Below are positions 23,310-34,668 of a stretch of DNA of 64,000 bases, one piece after another (position 1 is the first letter of the stretch; every line of letters begins with the position of its first letter). The stretch lies in assembly GCA_003864495.1 (NCBI GenBank), contig ML133431.1, positions 62,001 through 126,000 on the forward strand, written 5' to 3'. The DNA is from Nemopilema nomurai. Lineage: Eukaryota > Cnidaria > Scyphozoa > Rhizostomeae > Rhizostomatidae. Below the pieces are notes generated by a model, which was not told the DNA's origin, did not search any database, and saw only the letters and a program-made list of their open reading frames with translations. A program made the position numbers and the translations under genes.

Positions 23310-23377
23310 TAAAATATTGTTTGCTCAATCAATGATTTTAATTGAATATTCAAAAAAAATATTTGTAAAAAAGGGGA

Positions 23378-23407
23378 AAAATATTAATTGAAATAAATTA
23401 ATATTTT
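23378..23407 (+). other. 12-bp AT-only inverted repeat (hairpin) before the 77-aa membrane protein gene
   Basis: AAAATATTAATT and AATTAATATTTT form a perfect 12-bp stem with a 6-nt loop, 69 bp after tRNA-Glu and ending just before the AAAGGTGG ribosome site of the next gene. It could be a weak terminator for the tRNA unit or a structure in the leader of the next mRNA. It has no GC pair, so its stability is limited. Confidence 0.4.
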
Positions 23408-23429
23408 GAAAAAGGTGGCCAATATTAAC

Positions 23430-23663
23430 ATGTACAAAAGAATAAGTTTTTTCATTTTGGGTTTTTGATTTACGGCAATTGTAGTTGGATTAATTATCGG
23501 AATGTATAAAATTCATAATGCTTCGATCAAAAACATTAAACAATCGGTTGAATTACATAAATCAAATAAAGAACAAATTCAATCATTAAAAACTCGTCAT
23601 GATGATTTATCAAAAAATCATGCTGAATTAAAATCAAAAGTGAACAAGCTAGAATTAAATTAA
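23430..23663 (+). CDS. small membrane-anchored coiled-coil protein
   Basis: A 77-residue protein with one N-terminal membrane helix (FFILGFWFTAIVVGLIIGMY, about residues 7-26), followed by a charged helical region (about residues 30-75) with heptad-like spacing of Ile, Leu and Val that suggests a coiled coil. TGA is Trp within the membrane helix. AAAGGTGG precedes the start, though at a long distance (about 11 bp). It is followed after 16 bp by ybeY. No family recognised. Confidence 0.7.
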
Positions 23664-23679
23664 TTCAATTCAATTTAAT

Positions 23680-24147
23680 ATGAAACAAACCTTTTCAATT
23701 CAATTTTTTTATCAAAATCAACAATTGAAAAGGTTTCCGGTTGATCAAACACAATTAAATAAAATTGCTATTTATTTTCAAGAATTTTTACCATTAAAGT
23801 TAAAAGGCATTGTCAATGTGAACATCATTAATGATCAAAAAATGCGTTCAATTTTAGAAAAATATTATCCATTTAAAAATACCACTGATATTTTAAGTTT
23901 TCCATATGTTAATATTTCTAAAATTCAAGATTCAAATACACTTTTGGGTGAAATTTATTTAGCTTTTCCACAAATTAAACGTCAAGCAAAAATATTTCAT
24001 CATTCTTTAGAACGTGAAAGTACTTATCTTTTAGTTCATGGACTTTTACATTTATTGGGTTATGATCATAAAGATATTCCTGAAAAAACCGTCATGCGTT
24101 ATTGAGAAGAGTTTTTTGTAACAGAAAAATTACAAATTAAACGTTAA
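23680..24147 (+). CDS. ybeY: endoribonuclease YbeY (rRNA maturation factor)
   Basis: A 155-residue YbeY. The NTTDILSFPY stretch is the family's conserved strand before the metal site. The zinc site is HGLLHLLGYDHKD (HGxLHLxGYDH), with the three His ligands. YbeY is a metal-dependent RNase used in 16S rRNA 3' maturation and ribosome quality control. TGA near the end is read as Trp in MRYWEEFF. It has normal length for the family. Confidence 0.95.
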
Positions 24148-24199
24148 AATAATTTTTCTTTTATTTAGTTATGATTCAGTTAAAATAAATAAATAAAGT

Positions 24200-24296
24200 G
24201 GAGCAATACTCAAGTTTGGCTTAAGAGGACTCACTGCTAATGAGTTAGGCTGGTTATTTTACTGGTGCATGGGTTCAAATCCCATTTGCTCCGCCA
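24200..24296 (+). tRNA. tRNA-Ser (anticodon GCT)
   Basis: A class II tRNA of 97 nt with a long variable arm. Acceptor GGAGCAA pairs with TTGCTCC, followed by discriminator G and an encoded CCA. Anticodon arm ACTCA-CTGCTAA-TGAGT gives GCT, and the T-arm is ATGGG-TTCAAAT-CCCAT. It lies between ybeY and the cardiolipin synthase gene. Confidence 0.95.
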
Positions 24297-24305
24297 TATT
24301 GAATT

Positions 24306-25865
24306 ATGAAAATTCGCGCTAAATTTGTCTTTTTTACCCTTTCAATCTTTTTTTTGTTGTTCTTTTTTTTCGCTGTCTTAGGAATATTTTTATATTTTTT
24401 TGCTACAAATGTCTTTTTTTGAATTATTTTTTTAGCATTACATTATTTAATTTGCGTGATTTTAATTATTTTTATAATTTTCAATAAATGAGACTTACAA
24501 TATTCATTAACAGTAATTATTTCAGTTGTTTTAGTTCCTTATTTAGGTTTATTTGCCTTTTTTATTATTGGTAGACGTCGAAGTATGGCATTAAAATTAT
24601 ATCGTTGAGAAAAAAATTATTTAAATTTTAGTAAATTAATGAAATTTTCACACAGTCCCGATATAAATTCGAATTTAAAAATTAAATCATTTGCAAAATT
24701 TTCAGCTAATTTTTCGGTTTTTCCGTTTTCAAATCATAATAATATTGAAATCTTTAATTATCCAATTGCAAAAATTCGTTCTTTGCATGCTGATTTAAAA
24801 AAAGCTCAAAAGTACATTTATTTCAATTTTTACATTTTTAGTGATGGGCAATATTTAGAAATTTTAAAACGTTTATTGATTGAAAAATTAAAACAAGGAA
24901 TTGAAGTTAGAATTATTTATGATGGATTTGGAACAGCAACTCACTCAACTCATTCATTTACAATTCCATTAATTAAAAACGGTGCAATTTTAAAATCATT
25001 TGGAACGATATCACCGTTTTTACCAAATATTTTAGATCGCAATCATCGAAAAGATGTTATTATCGACGGTAAAATCGCTTATACAGGTGGATCTAATATT
25101 GGCGATGAATATTTAAATTTAAGTGCTAAATACGGTTATTTTGCTGATTTAGATGTTCGTTTAACTGGCGATGTAGTTCGTGATATTGAAATGATTTTTT
25201 GAAAAGATTGAATGATTTGTACTGGTGAAAATCTTTTTTCACCAAAATTAAAACCGGTTTTAAATCGACTTGCTAATCAAAATCATAAACAGAAACTTAT
25301 TAATTCTAATACCAAAACATGAATTCAAGTAACTGATGATAGTCCAACTAATAATATTTCGGTTAATCGGGATATTTTTTTTAATTTATTTACAAAGGCG
25401 CGAAAACGAATTTGATTAACAAGTCCGTATTTTTATATTGATAATGAAATCAACAAAGCTTTAATTAATGCTGCTTTAAATGGTGTCGATGTACGAATCA
25501 TTTTACATAATTTTGCTGGTTTTAAATTTTTGGTTAATTTATCGCGTTTACATTATGACGAATTATTAAAAGCTGGTGTCAAAATTTATGAATTTTCAAA
25601 CGCTTATCTTCATTCAAAATTAATAATAATTGATAATGATTTTTTAAGTATTGGAACTACTAATATCGATTTCACGTCATTTTATTATTGTTATCAAACT
25701 ACATTATTAATTTTTAGTCAGCGCTTAAATCATCAAATTTGTCAAACTTTTTTAACTAAAATTTTTACCAATTCACTTCAAATCAAAACCAATCCATTGC
25801 ATAAATTTAATCGTATTTATATTTGATTTTTAAAATTTATGCAAATTTTTATTGTTTTTCTCTAA
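24306..25865 (+). CDS. cls: cardiolipin synthase (phospholipase D family)
   Basis: A 519-residue protein with several hydrophobic N-terminal segments (residues 1-95), then two phospholipase D sites. The first is NHRKDVIIDGKIAYTGGSNIGDEY (HxK with a following D and the GGxN signature). The second is HSKLIIIDNDFLSIGTTNID (HxK...D...G.TNxD). Length and order match bacterial cardiolipin synthase, which joins two phosphatidylglycerol molecules at the membrane. TGA codons are Trp throughout, and the true stop is TAA at 25863-25865. It starts 10 bp after tRNA-Ser. Confidence 0.93.
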
Positions 25866-25875
25866 AATATAATTA

Positions 25876-26327
25876 ATGCAAATTTTTAATTTTTTTAACA
25901 TCGATTTTTTATCCATATTTATGATTTTAATCAGTGTAATTATTTAATTTTAATCTTAATTTATTGATTTGTAACCAAACAATATCAAAAACCTGATAAT
26001 TATAAAAAAATCATTGCTACTAGCTTTATTTACAGTTTTACAAAACAACAATTTTATTTTGAAACACGACCTTGATTTATTAATCAACACCGTAATTCAT
26101 TGCAGGTGATTTTACCTTTAATGACACAAAACTCTTCCCGTGAGTTTCAAAAACTTATTGATCGACTTAAAACTAGTCGTCGCAAAATTACACCACAAAA
26201 TCCACAAAGTTTTAAAATTAACTTTTATTTAAACAAACGAATTGAAAATTGTAAAATCGAAATTTTAAAATTTAATCCCGAAAAAAGACAATTTTCTGGC
26301 ACAATAACTAATTTATATGAAACATAA
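25876..26327 (+). pseudogene. hypothetical membrane-anchored protein with a frame break
   Basis: An ATG at 25876 opens a short frame, MQIFNFFNIDFLSIF, with the first half of a membrane helix, closing at TAA 25945-25947. The adjacent frame, open from 25899 to TAA 26325-26327, continues with the second half of a helix (LILILIYWFVTKQ) and a soluble domain of about 115 residues ending NLYET. One added T in the T-run near 25943-25945 would join them into about 150 residues. No family recognised. The end overlaps the proS start by 11 bp, which argues that the second part is really translated. Confidence 0.5.
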
Positions 26328-27753
26328 AAACGCGAATAAAATCACTTTCGATGATTATTCTAAATTATTACAAGAAACGAATTTTATTCAATACGGAAAT
26401 ATTAAAGGAACAATATTTTTTACACCTGAAAGTTTTTGAGTTTGAAAACAAATTCAAAATTTTCTTAATCAACGTTTTAACGCTTTAGGAATCGAAGATG
26501 TTGCTTTTCCTAGTTTAATTAGCAAAAAAGCACTTGAAAGTGAAAAAAAACATATTGTTGGTTTTGCTCCTGAAGTTTTAAAAATTACTCATGTTGGAAT
26601 TGATAAATTATCCGAACCATTTTATTTACGTCCTACTTCAGAAGTTGTTTTTGCACAATATTTTCGTCAAGTAATAAAGTCATACCGCGATTTACCCATT
26701 TTATTAAATCAATGAGTTAATGTTTGACGTTGAGAACAAAATACTAAACCGTTTTTTCGAAACGTTGAATTTTTATGACAAGAAGGACACACTGCTCATT
26801 TTAGTGATAATAATGCAGTGCATTTTTGTCGTCAAATCGATACTATTTATCAAGATTTAATTAATAATTTTTTATTAATTCCGACTTTTTCCGGCATTAA
26901 ATCTGATTTAGAAAAATTTCCCGGCGCCAAAACCAGTTGAAGTTTGGAAACTTTAATGCCAGATGGACAATTTTTACAAATGGCAACAACGCATAACTTA
27001 AGTCAAACGTTTGCAAAAGTATTTGATATTAAATTTTTAAATGCTACTAATCAATTAATTTATCCGTTTCAAACCTCTTGAGGTGTTTCAACCCGTTTAT
27101 TAGCTGGGCTAATTATGACTCATATGGATGAATACGGTTTAAAATTTCCAGCGCATTTAGCAAAAATTCAAATCGTAGTGTTTGGTCATTTACCTTCAAA
27201 TTTGAAATCACACCAAAAATCATCTATTCAATCATACATTGATCAATTTTTAACTACCTTAAATGATTATCGTTTTATTTATATTGATGTTAATCAAACC
27301 AAAAAAAGTTTAGGTTATTGACAAAAATACTATTGAAAAAAAGCAGTTGTAGTTCAAATTGTAATTGGTCGTTTAGAAATGCAGCGCAACGATGTAACTT
27401 ATTATTTACGTAATAATGTATCGGTTGTAAATGTTTTAAAACGCGATTCTTGACCGTTAGCTTTACCAAATTTATTCAAACAACACAATCAAGAACTTTT
27501 CACAATCGCTAATAATTTTCAAACGGAACGAATTGTGATGATCGATAATTATCAAAAATATCGTGCCATTAATCCTAAAAATGCTGCTTATTCAGTTGCT
27601 TTTTGTGGTTTAAAAGCATGTGAATTAATTATTAAAAATGAAACAAGCACCGTTTCACGTGTTTTAATTCCAATTCAATCATCAATTCATAAAACTTGTT
27701 TTCATTGCCAAAAACCAGCAATTTATACAGCATTATTTGGTCGTAGTTATTAG
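26317..27753 (+). CDS. proS: prolyl-tRNA synthetase
   Basis: A 478-residue class II synthetase of the eukaryote/archaea-like type used by mollicutes (no INS editing domain). Conserved text: FYLRPTSEVVFAQYF (motif 2 region start), LLNQWVNVWRWE, KPFFRNVEFLWQEGHTAHF (the family-typical R-x-x-EFLWQEGHTAH), and the motif 3 region WGVSTRLLAGLIMTH. The C-terminal anticodon-binding and zinc-like part ends with KTCFHCQKPAIYTALFGRSY. Many TGA codons are Trp. The ATG overlaps the previous gene by 11 bp. Confidence 0.95.
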
Positions 27754-27846
27754 ATTTCAAAATTAAATTAATTATTATCTTTTAAGTTTTTATAATGGTT
27801 ATTTTTTAACTAAAATAAACTATTTTCTAAAAACGAAAAAACGCTA

Positions 27847-29220
27847 ATGTTCTTAATTGAAAATATTAATTTTCCCACTGCACAGCAAATTTATTTATCA
27901 ACTAATTGATCAGGTCGTAATTTATTAACTGAATTAGCTTGATTACCGAATGATACAAAATTTTTTGTTTTACCATTCATTTTTGCGAATTTTTTAAATG
28001 AATACAGTATTAAAAAGGAACACGTGTTACGTTTTTGATTTGGTTGACAATTTTTAACTCCTGATTTATCTTTAAAACGCTCGGAATTGCTCAAAAAAAT
28101 GCGCGATTTACAAATAAAATTATTAATAATTATTAATGATAAATTAAATGATAAAAATTGTATTATTGAACGTAATTTATCGAACGATAAATGAATATTA
28201 TTAAATAATTTTGGTAAATATTTAGCCGATTTTCAGTATACTGACCAACCAAATAGTATTTATCATTTAAATTTACTGTGAAAAACCGCGTTTTTAATTC
28301 CTACAAAATGTTTAAATACCGCCGCAAACAAATTAAATAATTTGAAAATAAGTTGAACTTCAGCAAAATCCAAACCCCAATTTCCACAAGCAACTTCAAG
28401 AATTAAAATTAATTTTCGCTGACCAATTACAACTCCTTTAATTCGTTATGAGTTAAAAACTAAACAAGCGATACGGTTCAAAATGCCCTTTTTTTATTGA
28501 ATGCGTTTTCGTTTATCAAAACCAACTTTAATTGAACCAATTATTTATCAAACAATTACTTTGTTTAGTGATTTAAAATCAAATTATCAATTTCAAAATC
28601 CATTTGAAGGATTGTTTCATTTTAACTTATCCCCATTCAATTGAAATGATCAATTTGAAAAAATTTTATCAACAACATCAACTAATTTACGTCAATTTTT
28701 TCACGATTTAATTGTTAATTTTCGTTTCAATTTTGAAATTAACCAACCGCATGCTACAACTCAAATTTTTCACAAACATCGATTAAATGAACAATTTACC
28801 AGTTTTTTTAAATATCAATTCAAAATTCGCAAACATTTAAAATTTTTAATGAATGATCAAAGTTTTGTTTATTCATTTGAACATTTTTTACAATCCAGTT
28901 CGACTAAAAAACTTTCATTTCCAATTATTTTAAATCAAAGCAAACAACAAGCATTTTTTTTAACCAATCACATAACACCTAATTTAATATTAAATTTAAA
29001 AACCACTTTACAAATTCCAATTTTCAACCAATTGCAAATTTTATTTTTTCAAACCGTTGAATTTGAAAATCAATGAATTAATGAAATTAAAATCAAAAGT
29101 AAGCCAATCATTTTTAAAAATCGTATCACAAATCGTTATTTATTGACTTTTCTTAATTTAGAAAAGATCTTAGAATCGAAAGTTTGAAAGGAATTAAAAA
29201 TTGAAAACACTCGGATTTAA
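27847..29220 (+). CDS. hypothetical protein (457 residues)
   Basis: A long open frame with nine or more TGA Trp codons, starting MFLIENINFPTAQQIYL. It is rich in Phe, Asn, Leu and Lys, has no signal peptide and no clear membrane segment. Near the start, SGRNLLTELAWLPNDTKFFVLPFIF is followed by charged helical text. I recognise no domain. It overlaps the next gene by 20 bp and that gene overlaps tRNA-Trp, so the three form a tight block between proS and the RNA-decay operon. Confidence 0.7.
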
Positions 29221-29710
29221 AAATTGACGGGCACTACTTTTTTTATTTTTAATTTTGGTTTTTTTTGTTGGATTTTTTTATTTTTTTATTGTTGAAAAAA
29301 ATATTATTCAATTTTTACCACCTAAACAATCACGATCATCAAATCAATCACCATCAACAATTAAAAAGATCAAAGCAAATCCAACAATTTCTTCGCAACA
29401 AAAGTTAAGTTGAAAAACTTTAAAAGTCGTTTTCCAAACTTTCTTAAACAATTTAAAATTACGCAATATTGCTTTGATGAAATTAAGTTATATTTATAAA
29501 CAACGCAATTTATATCAATTAAAACCGTTTTTAAATCGTCAAAATTTTGAAAAAATGGTTATTTTTGAAATTAGTAAAAAAATTGCATTTTATGATTTGA
29601 AAGTTATTTTTGAGTATAATAATGATTTGATAACTGTTAAAATTACAATTACAGTAGATAAAAATTTAAATCAAATCGTTTCACAAACATATTGATTAAA
29701 ATCAATTTAG
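29201..29710 (+). CDS. hypothetical membrane-anchored protein (TTG start)
   Basis: A 169-residue protein with an N-terminal membrane helix (LLFLFLILVFFVGFFYFFIV, about residues 12-31), then a Ser/Pro/Lys-rich linker (PKQSRSSNQSPSTIKK) and a soluble C-terminal domain of about 100 residues. No ATG lies in frame near the helix; TTG at 29201 has AAAGGA 8 bp upstream, inside the previous gene, so I chose it. The TAG stop overlaps the first two bases of tRNA-Trp. No family recognised. Confidence 0.65.
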
Positions 29711-29783
29711 CAGTATAGTTTAACTGGTAAAATTACAAACTCCAAATTTGTCGATGTGGGTTCGAGTCCTACTACTGTTGCCA
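29709..29783 (+). tRNA. tRNA-Trp (anticodon CCA)
   Basis: Acceptor AGCAGTA pairs with TACTGTT (one G-T pair), discriminator G and an encoded CCA. Anticodon arm ACAAA-CTCCAAA-TTTGT gives CCA, which reads UGG. The many in-frame TGA codons in this window need a second tRNA-Trp with anticodon TCA, which is not in this window. Its 5' end overlaps the stop codon of the preceding gene. Confidence 0.92.
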
Positions 29784-29785
29784 AT

Positions 29786-30892
29786 TTAAAGATAATATTT
29801 TTGTGCTTTTAATGTTTTCGGCGAAAGTTTCTTTCGTTTTCTTTCTAAAGTTTGAATTACGTTTTTTAATGTAGCTTTAAAAAGTTGAGAAAAACTTATT
29901 TTTTGAATTAAAGTTCGTAATTTTTTTGCTCCATTAGTTGTTTTTGTTCATTCGATTTTATCGGCAACAAATATAATTTTCATAAAACTTGTCATTTTTC
30001 AATCGGCACTGGTATGTGCTCAAATCGCATCAAAAACTTGTTTATTTTGATAACACAAAGCTTGTTTTAGATATCAAGCACTTGTTTTACTGTGTCAAAT
30101 TGGAAATGGTAAAGCATTTAATACACTTTGATCTAATTGATGTTTTTGAACAAACTTTAATTGTTCGTTTTTTGTTCAATTTTTACACAAATCATGAAAT
30201 AAAGCAGCAATTTCTAAATTTTTGATTGATTGTTTTAAATTATATTTTTTATTTAATAATACTGCCATTTGAAAAACTTTTTTGACGTGTTGATATTTAT
30301 CGTTTGATAAATTTTTTCGTAAAATATGATCAAAAAAACATTTTTTTTCAAATAACATTGTACGTACTTTTGGATTTAATCATTTTCAATTTAATCCATT
30401 CCGAATATCTGTACTATTAATTTCGGTTGGTTTGATTTTTAATTTTCGAATTGATCGATTAGATGATATTTGATTAATTAAAAAATTTGATCGTTCAACA
30501 ATCAAAAAATTGGTTTGAGTTTTTAGTTCCGTAAATTCATCTCATGTTGAAGTATTATTTCAATTATCACTTCCCATTAATAATCAAAATTCATATTTAG
30601 ATTGTGGTTTTTTTTTCTTTAAAAATGTAAATAAATGATTTGTTATATAAGGTGCTGGTTGATTTCAAACAACGACTTTTTTTTCATCTTGGAAGATTTT
30701 TTTAATCATGGTTTTTCGTAATTGAAACGATAAAAGTGGTGATTTATGATTTGTATTTCCATTCACGAAAATTCAAATTTGATCATATTTTTTTGAATTG
30801 ATAATCAAACGAATAATTTTTTCGTGTTGTAAATGTAAAGGATTAAAAAACCCAGGATAAACAACGATTTGTTTTTTAAGATTATTTTTCAA
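29786..30892 (-). CDS. nadD: NadD-YqeK fusion: nicotinate-nucleotide adenylyltransferase with HD hydrolase domain
   Basis: A 368-residue fusion. Residues 1-185 are a nucleotidyltransferase: VVYPGFFNPLHLQHEKII (GxFxPxHxxH site), WLLMGSDNW, and PTEINSTDIRNGL, the SS/ST-x-IR element of NadD. Residues about 195-368 are an HD domain of the YqeK type: HVKKVFQMAVLLNKKY, then AALFHDLCKN (the HD pair), then AWYLKQALCYQ. NadD makes nicotinate adenine dinucleotide on the NAD pathway; YqeK relatives cleave diadenosine tetraphosphate. The same fusion is known in other mollicutes. A TTG at 30892 is the likely start, overlapping the upstream gene by 11 bp. Confidence 0.85.
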
Positions 30893-32543
30893 TGCAAGTT
30901 AATCCAATTAATGGTTTGATATGCACTTCTTTTTTAATGATTAATTCAATTTCTTTTGTCACTTTTTCTTTAAAATTTTTGATTTTTAAATTATCTTTTG
31001 TATAGTGATTTTTTATTCGAAAAGAAATTAAATTACTAATTTGATCAATAATTTTATTTTTTTTCGTTTGATTCAAAGCAATTCCCAAAAAATTAATTCG
31101 TAAAGGAGAAATTAAATCAACTATTTTATTTGTAACCCGATAATAAAAAGCAATCATCAAAATACCATTTTCACCCAGTTGAATTCGTTCATTTATTGCA
31201 CTTTCACGTAAAGATTTATTTTCATTATTTTCAATAAAAACTGTTTCTAAATTGATTATTTTACGTTTTTTGTTGCTTTTAGCTTCAAAATCAAAATCAA
31301 TGATTTCTCCATTTTCACAAATTAAAATATTTTCGTTTGGAATTAAATCATTGACATTTTCAGCCGCTTTTTTAAGATTTTGATAATATCCATCAATTGG
31401 TAAAAAGTATTTTGGTTGACAAGCTTTAATTAAAAATCTCAAATCTTCATTTGCACCAATCATCGGTAAAACTTTTTTGTCGTTCAAAAATACTATTTTT
31501 GTTTCACTGGTTGATAAATCATTCAATAAGTTAAAAACATTAATTTCATTTAAAATGTAATTACGACTGATTAAAAGAAAAAAATAACTTTCAAAATCTA
31601 AACTTAATGGATGTGTTTTGTTATGAATTAAAGAACGAATTCGATTAAACAATCATTTTTCATTTCCAGTAATAAAAATCATTTTTCTTAACGTTGATTT
31701 ATTATCATTTTTATTAAAAATTAAATTTTTACTTTGATGATAAGCGCCAAGATTTTCTTGATATCAGTTACCAAACTTATGATCAAAAAAAATGATTTGT
31801 GTTTTTTCAGAATGGTTTTCTAAAATTTTTAAAGTTTCGAATATTTTTGCTCATTCGTCTTCAAAACAGGCAAGATAAATTCTTTTTTTACTTTGATCAA
31901 ATAGGGGTTTTTTAATTCATATTTGCAAATCATTTTTTGGTTTTGCAAATCCTAAATAATTACTTTGTTTCGCATTTCCAATTAAAAGTAAAGTTTTGTA
32001 TTTACGATTAAATAAAATTTTTAAATTTGTATTAAAAATTTTATTTTGATCATTGTTTAAAAGAAATGAACTTGTATAAATAATTTGTTGATTTCCAAAC
32101 CGAATTATATAACCAACAGTTCCAGGCATTTCAGCACTAATTGCAAACGGTTTAATTTCGATATCATTAAATTTTTCACCATTTTCACCAATTGTTTTAA
32201 AACGATTTGCATAATTTTGATTTGAATCGTTTTTAGTAATTAGAATTTGTTTTGTCAATTCGCTACTATAAACTGATAAATGTGGTAATTTTTTTAACAA
32301 AAAATTGATACTTCCAATATTATTATGATTTGCACTGGAAAGAAAAACACCACTAATTCGTGCTTTATTTTTTAAAAGATAGTTGAAATCTGGAATTAAA
32401 AAATTAATCCCTAAATCAACTTCGATTAGTTTTTTAATTCCAGCATCAAAAATAAAAATTTGTTGATTAATTTCAACAATAATACAAACTTTACCAATTT
32501 CATCCAAACCACCTAAAAGGAGTGCTTTGACATTATTTTTCAT
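30882..32543 (-). CDS. RNase J-like protein lacking the metal-binding residues
   Basis: A 553-residue protein with the whole RNase J scaffold. N-terminal LLGGLDEIGKVCIIVEI and INFLIPDFNYLLKN match RNase J (GGlgEIGKN, GidaIIPD). The metal motif that should read THGHEDHIG is instead LSSANHNNIGS, the later ligand-bearing GDFK element is SSFLL, and the C-terminal HVSGHA and PVHGEY sites read MIGANE and PIDGYY. So the His and Asp ligands are lost, while KPKYFLP-like text (QPKYFLPIDG) and the ENGEIIDF end remain. It overlaps pnp by 11 bp. I infer a non-catalytic partner of RNase J or PNPase. Confidence 0.82.
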
Positions 32544-34668
32544 TCTTTATGTTAAGTTTTTTGATTAATTCAAAATTAATTTGACGTTTTTGACGATCGA
32601 TTTTAATTACTTTGACTTCTACTTTATCACCAACTTTAATAAAATCAGCTACATTTTTAATAAATTTTTTTGATAATTTCGAAACGTGAATTAATCCTTG
32701 AATTGAACTATTATCAATTTGAACAAATGTTCCAAAATCAACTACTTTTACAACCTTCGCGTTATAAATTTCATTTAATTCAACCGTTTTAAACATATTT
32801 TCAATAATTCGTTTCGCTTTTTCAATCATTAAAAGATTTTTATTATAAATCAAAACCGTTCCATCTTCTTCAATATTAATATCACTGTTTTCAGTATCGT
32901 TAATAATTTTTTTAATCATTTTACCACTTGGACCGATTAAAGTACTAATATTTTGTTGATCAATTTTGAATTTTGCAAATTTTAAAGCATGTTCTGATAA
33001 ATTATTACGTGAAACATTAATTGATTTATTCATTATCGTTAAAATTGTTTTAATTCCCATTTTTGCTTGTTGTAAAATTTTTTCAATAATATCAATTGGT
33101 AAACCATCAATTTTTAAATCTAATTGAATTGCATAAATTCCCTTTTCGTTACCAGCAATTTTAAAATCCATATCACCATAAAAATCTTCTCATGCTTGAA
33201 TATCACTTAAAATATGATAATCATCATTTGATTTAACTAATCCCATTGCAATTCCAGCAATATTATTTTTAATCGGAACTCCTGCTGAAAGCAATGCTAA
33301 TACCGAAGAACAAATTGCTGCTTGTGAAGTTGAACCATTTGATTGCAAAACTTCGGTTACAATTCGTACTGTATATGGAAATTCATCTTGTGAAGGTAAA
33401 ATTCGTTTTAAAGCTTTTTCACCAAGAAAACCATGGCCAATTTCACGTCTTGAAACTCCACGCATTGGCGCTACAATACCAATCGAAAATGGCGATGAAT
33501 TATAATGATGCATAAAATATTTTTTATTTTCTTTCGTTAAATTATCAACAATTTGATTTTCGGAAACTGAACCTAAAGTAATTGTAGAAAGTGTTTGTGT
33601 TTGCCCGCGATTAAATATTGCTGATCCGTGAACAATTGGTAAATAATCAATTTTACAATTAATTGATCGAACTTCATCAATTTTACGTTGATCAATTCGT
33701 TGTTTTTTGATCACAAGATTATTCCGAACCGTTTGTTTTAAAAACTGATCAATGTGATATTTTAATTGAATATTTCAATCATTTAATGTTAATTCGTTTG
33801 CAAAATTAAGTTCATAATTTGAATGCAAATCAAGTTTAATTTTTTTAACAATTTGATCTAATGCTTGTTCGCGATTACGATTATCACTAATTTCAATTAT
33901 TTCACTTAAATCATTTTTAAAATTTTTCAAAATTAAATCATTAATTTTTGAATTCGGAATGAATTGTTCACAATTAACAACTTTTTTACCAACTTCATTA
34001 ATGACGGTTTTTTGCACTTCAATCATTTTATTAATTTCAGTTTGGGCTAATTTTAATGCTTCTAATAATTTTTCTTGACTAATTTGATTGGCATCAACTT
34101 CAATCATATTGATTTTGTCAGTTGTTCCAACTACAAAAAGATTTAATTCAGACGTTCTAATGTTTTCTGGCGTTGAATTAAAAACAATTTCACCATCAAC
34201 TAAACCAATATGAACTGCCGCAATCGGAATTTCAAATGGCAAAGAACTTGTGTTTAAAACTAAACTAGTTGCTAAAATAGCAATAACTCTTACATCAAGT
34301 GAATAATCAACTGCTAATGGATTGATAATAATTTGAACATCATTTCGTAAATTTTTTGGAAACAATGGACGAATTGATCGATCAATAATTCGCGCCGAAA
34401 GAATTGCATATTCTGATGGTTTACCTTCGCGTCGAAAAAATCCACCCGGAATCTTTCCTACTGAAGAAAGGTTTTCTTTAAATTCGACTGTTAAAGGCAA
34501 AAAATCACAGTCTTTTTTTTCTTTACTAACTCCTAAAGTAACTAAAATAACTGATTTATTTCATCGAACAACAAATGATTGTTCCGCTTGATTAGCTATT
34601 TCTTGTGATTCGATAATGATTTCTTGTTCGTTATAAACGAATTTTTTTTGATAAAAATTTTTTTCCAT
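32533..34668 (-). CDS. pnp: polynucleotide phosphorylase (PNPase)
   Basis: A 711-residue PNPase. First PH-type domain: [28 protein letters not shown] and [17 protein letters not shown]. The helical linker follows, then the second PH domain with [15 protein letters not shown] and [19 protein letters not shown], and the catalytic DxxxDxD-like region near 33180 ([11 protein letters not shown]). The C-terminal KH domain has [11 protein letters not shown] and the S1 domain has [15 protein letters not shown]. PNPase degrades RNA from the 3' end with phosphate. It is the first gene of an operon followed by the RNase J-like and nadD genes, an RNA-decay grouping. Confidence 0.96.
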
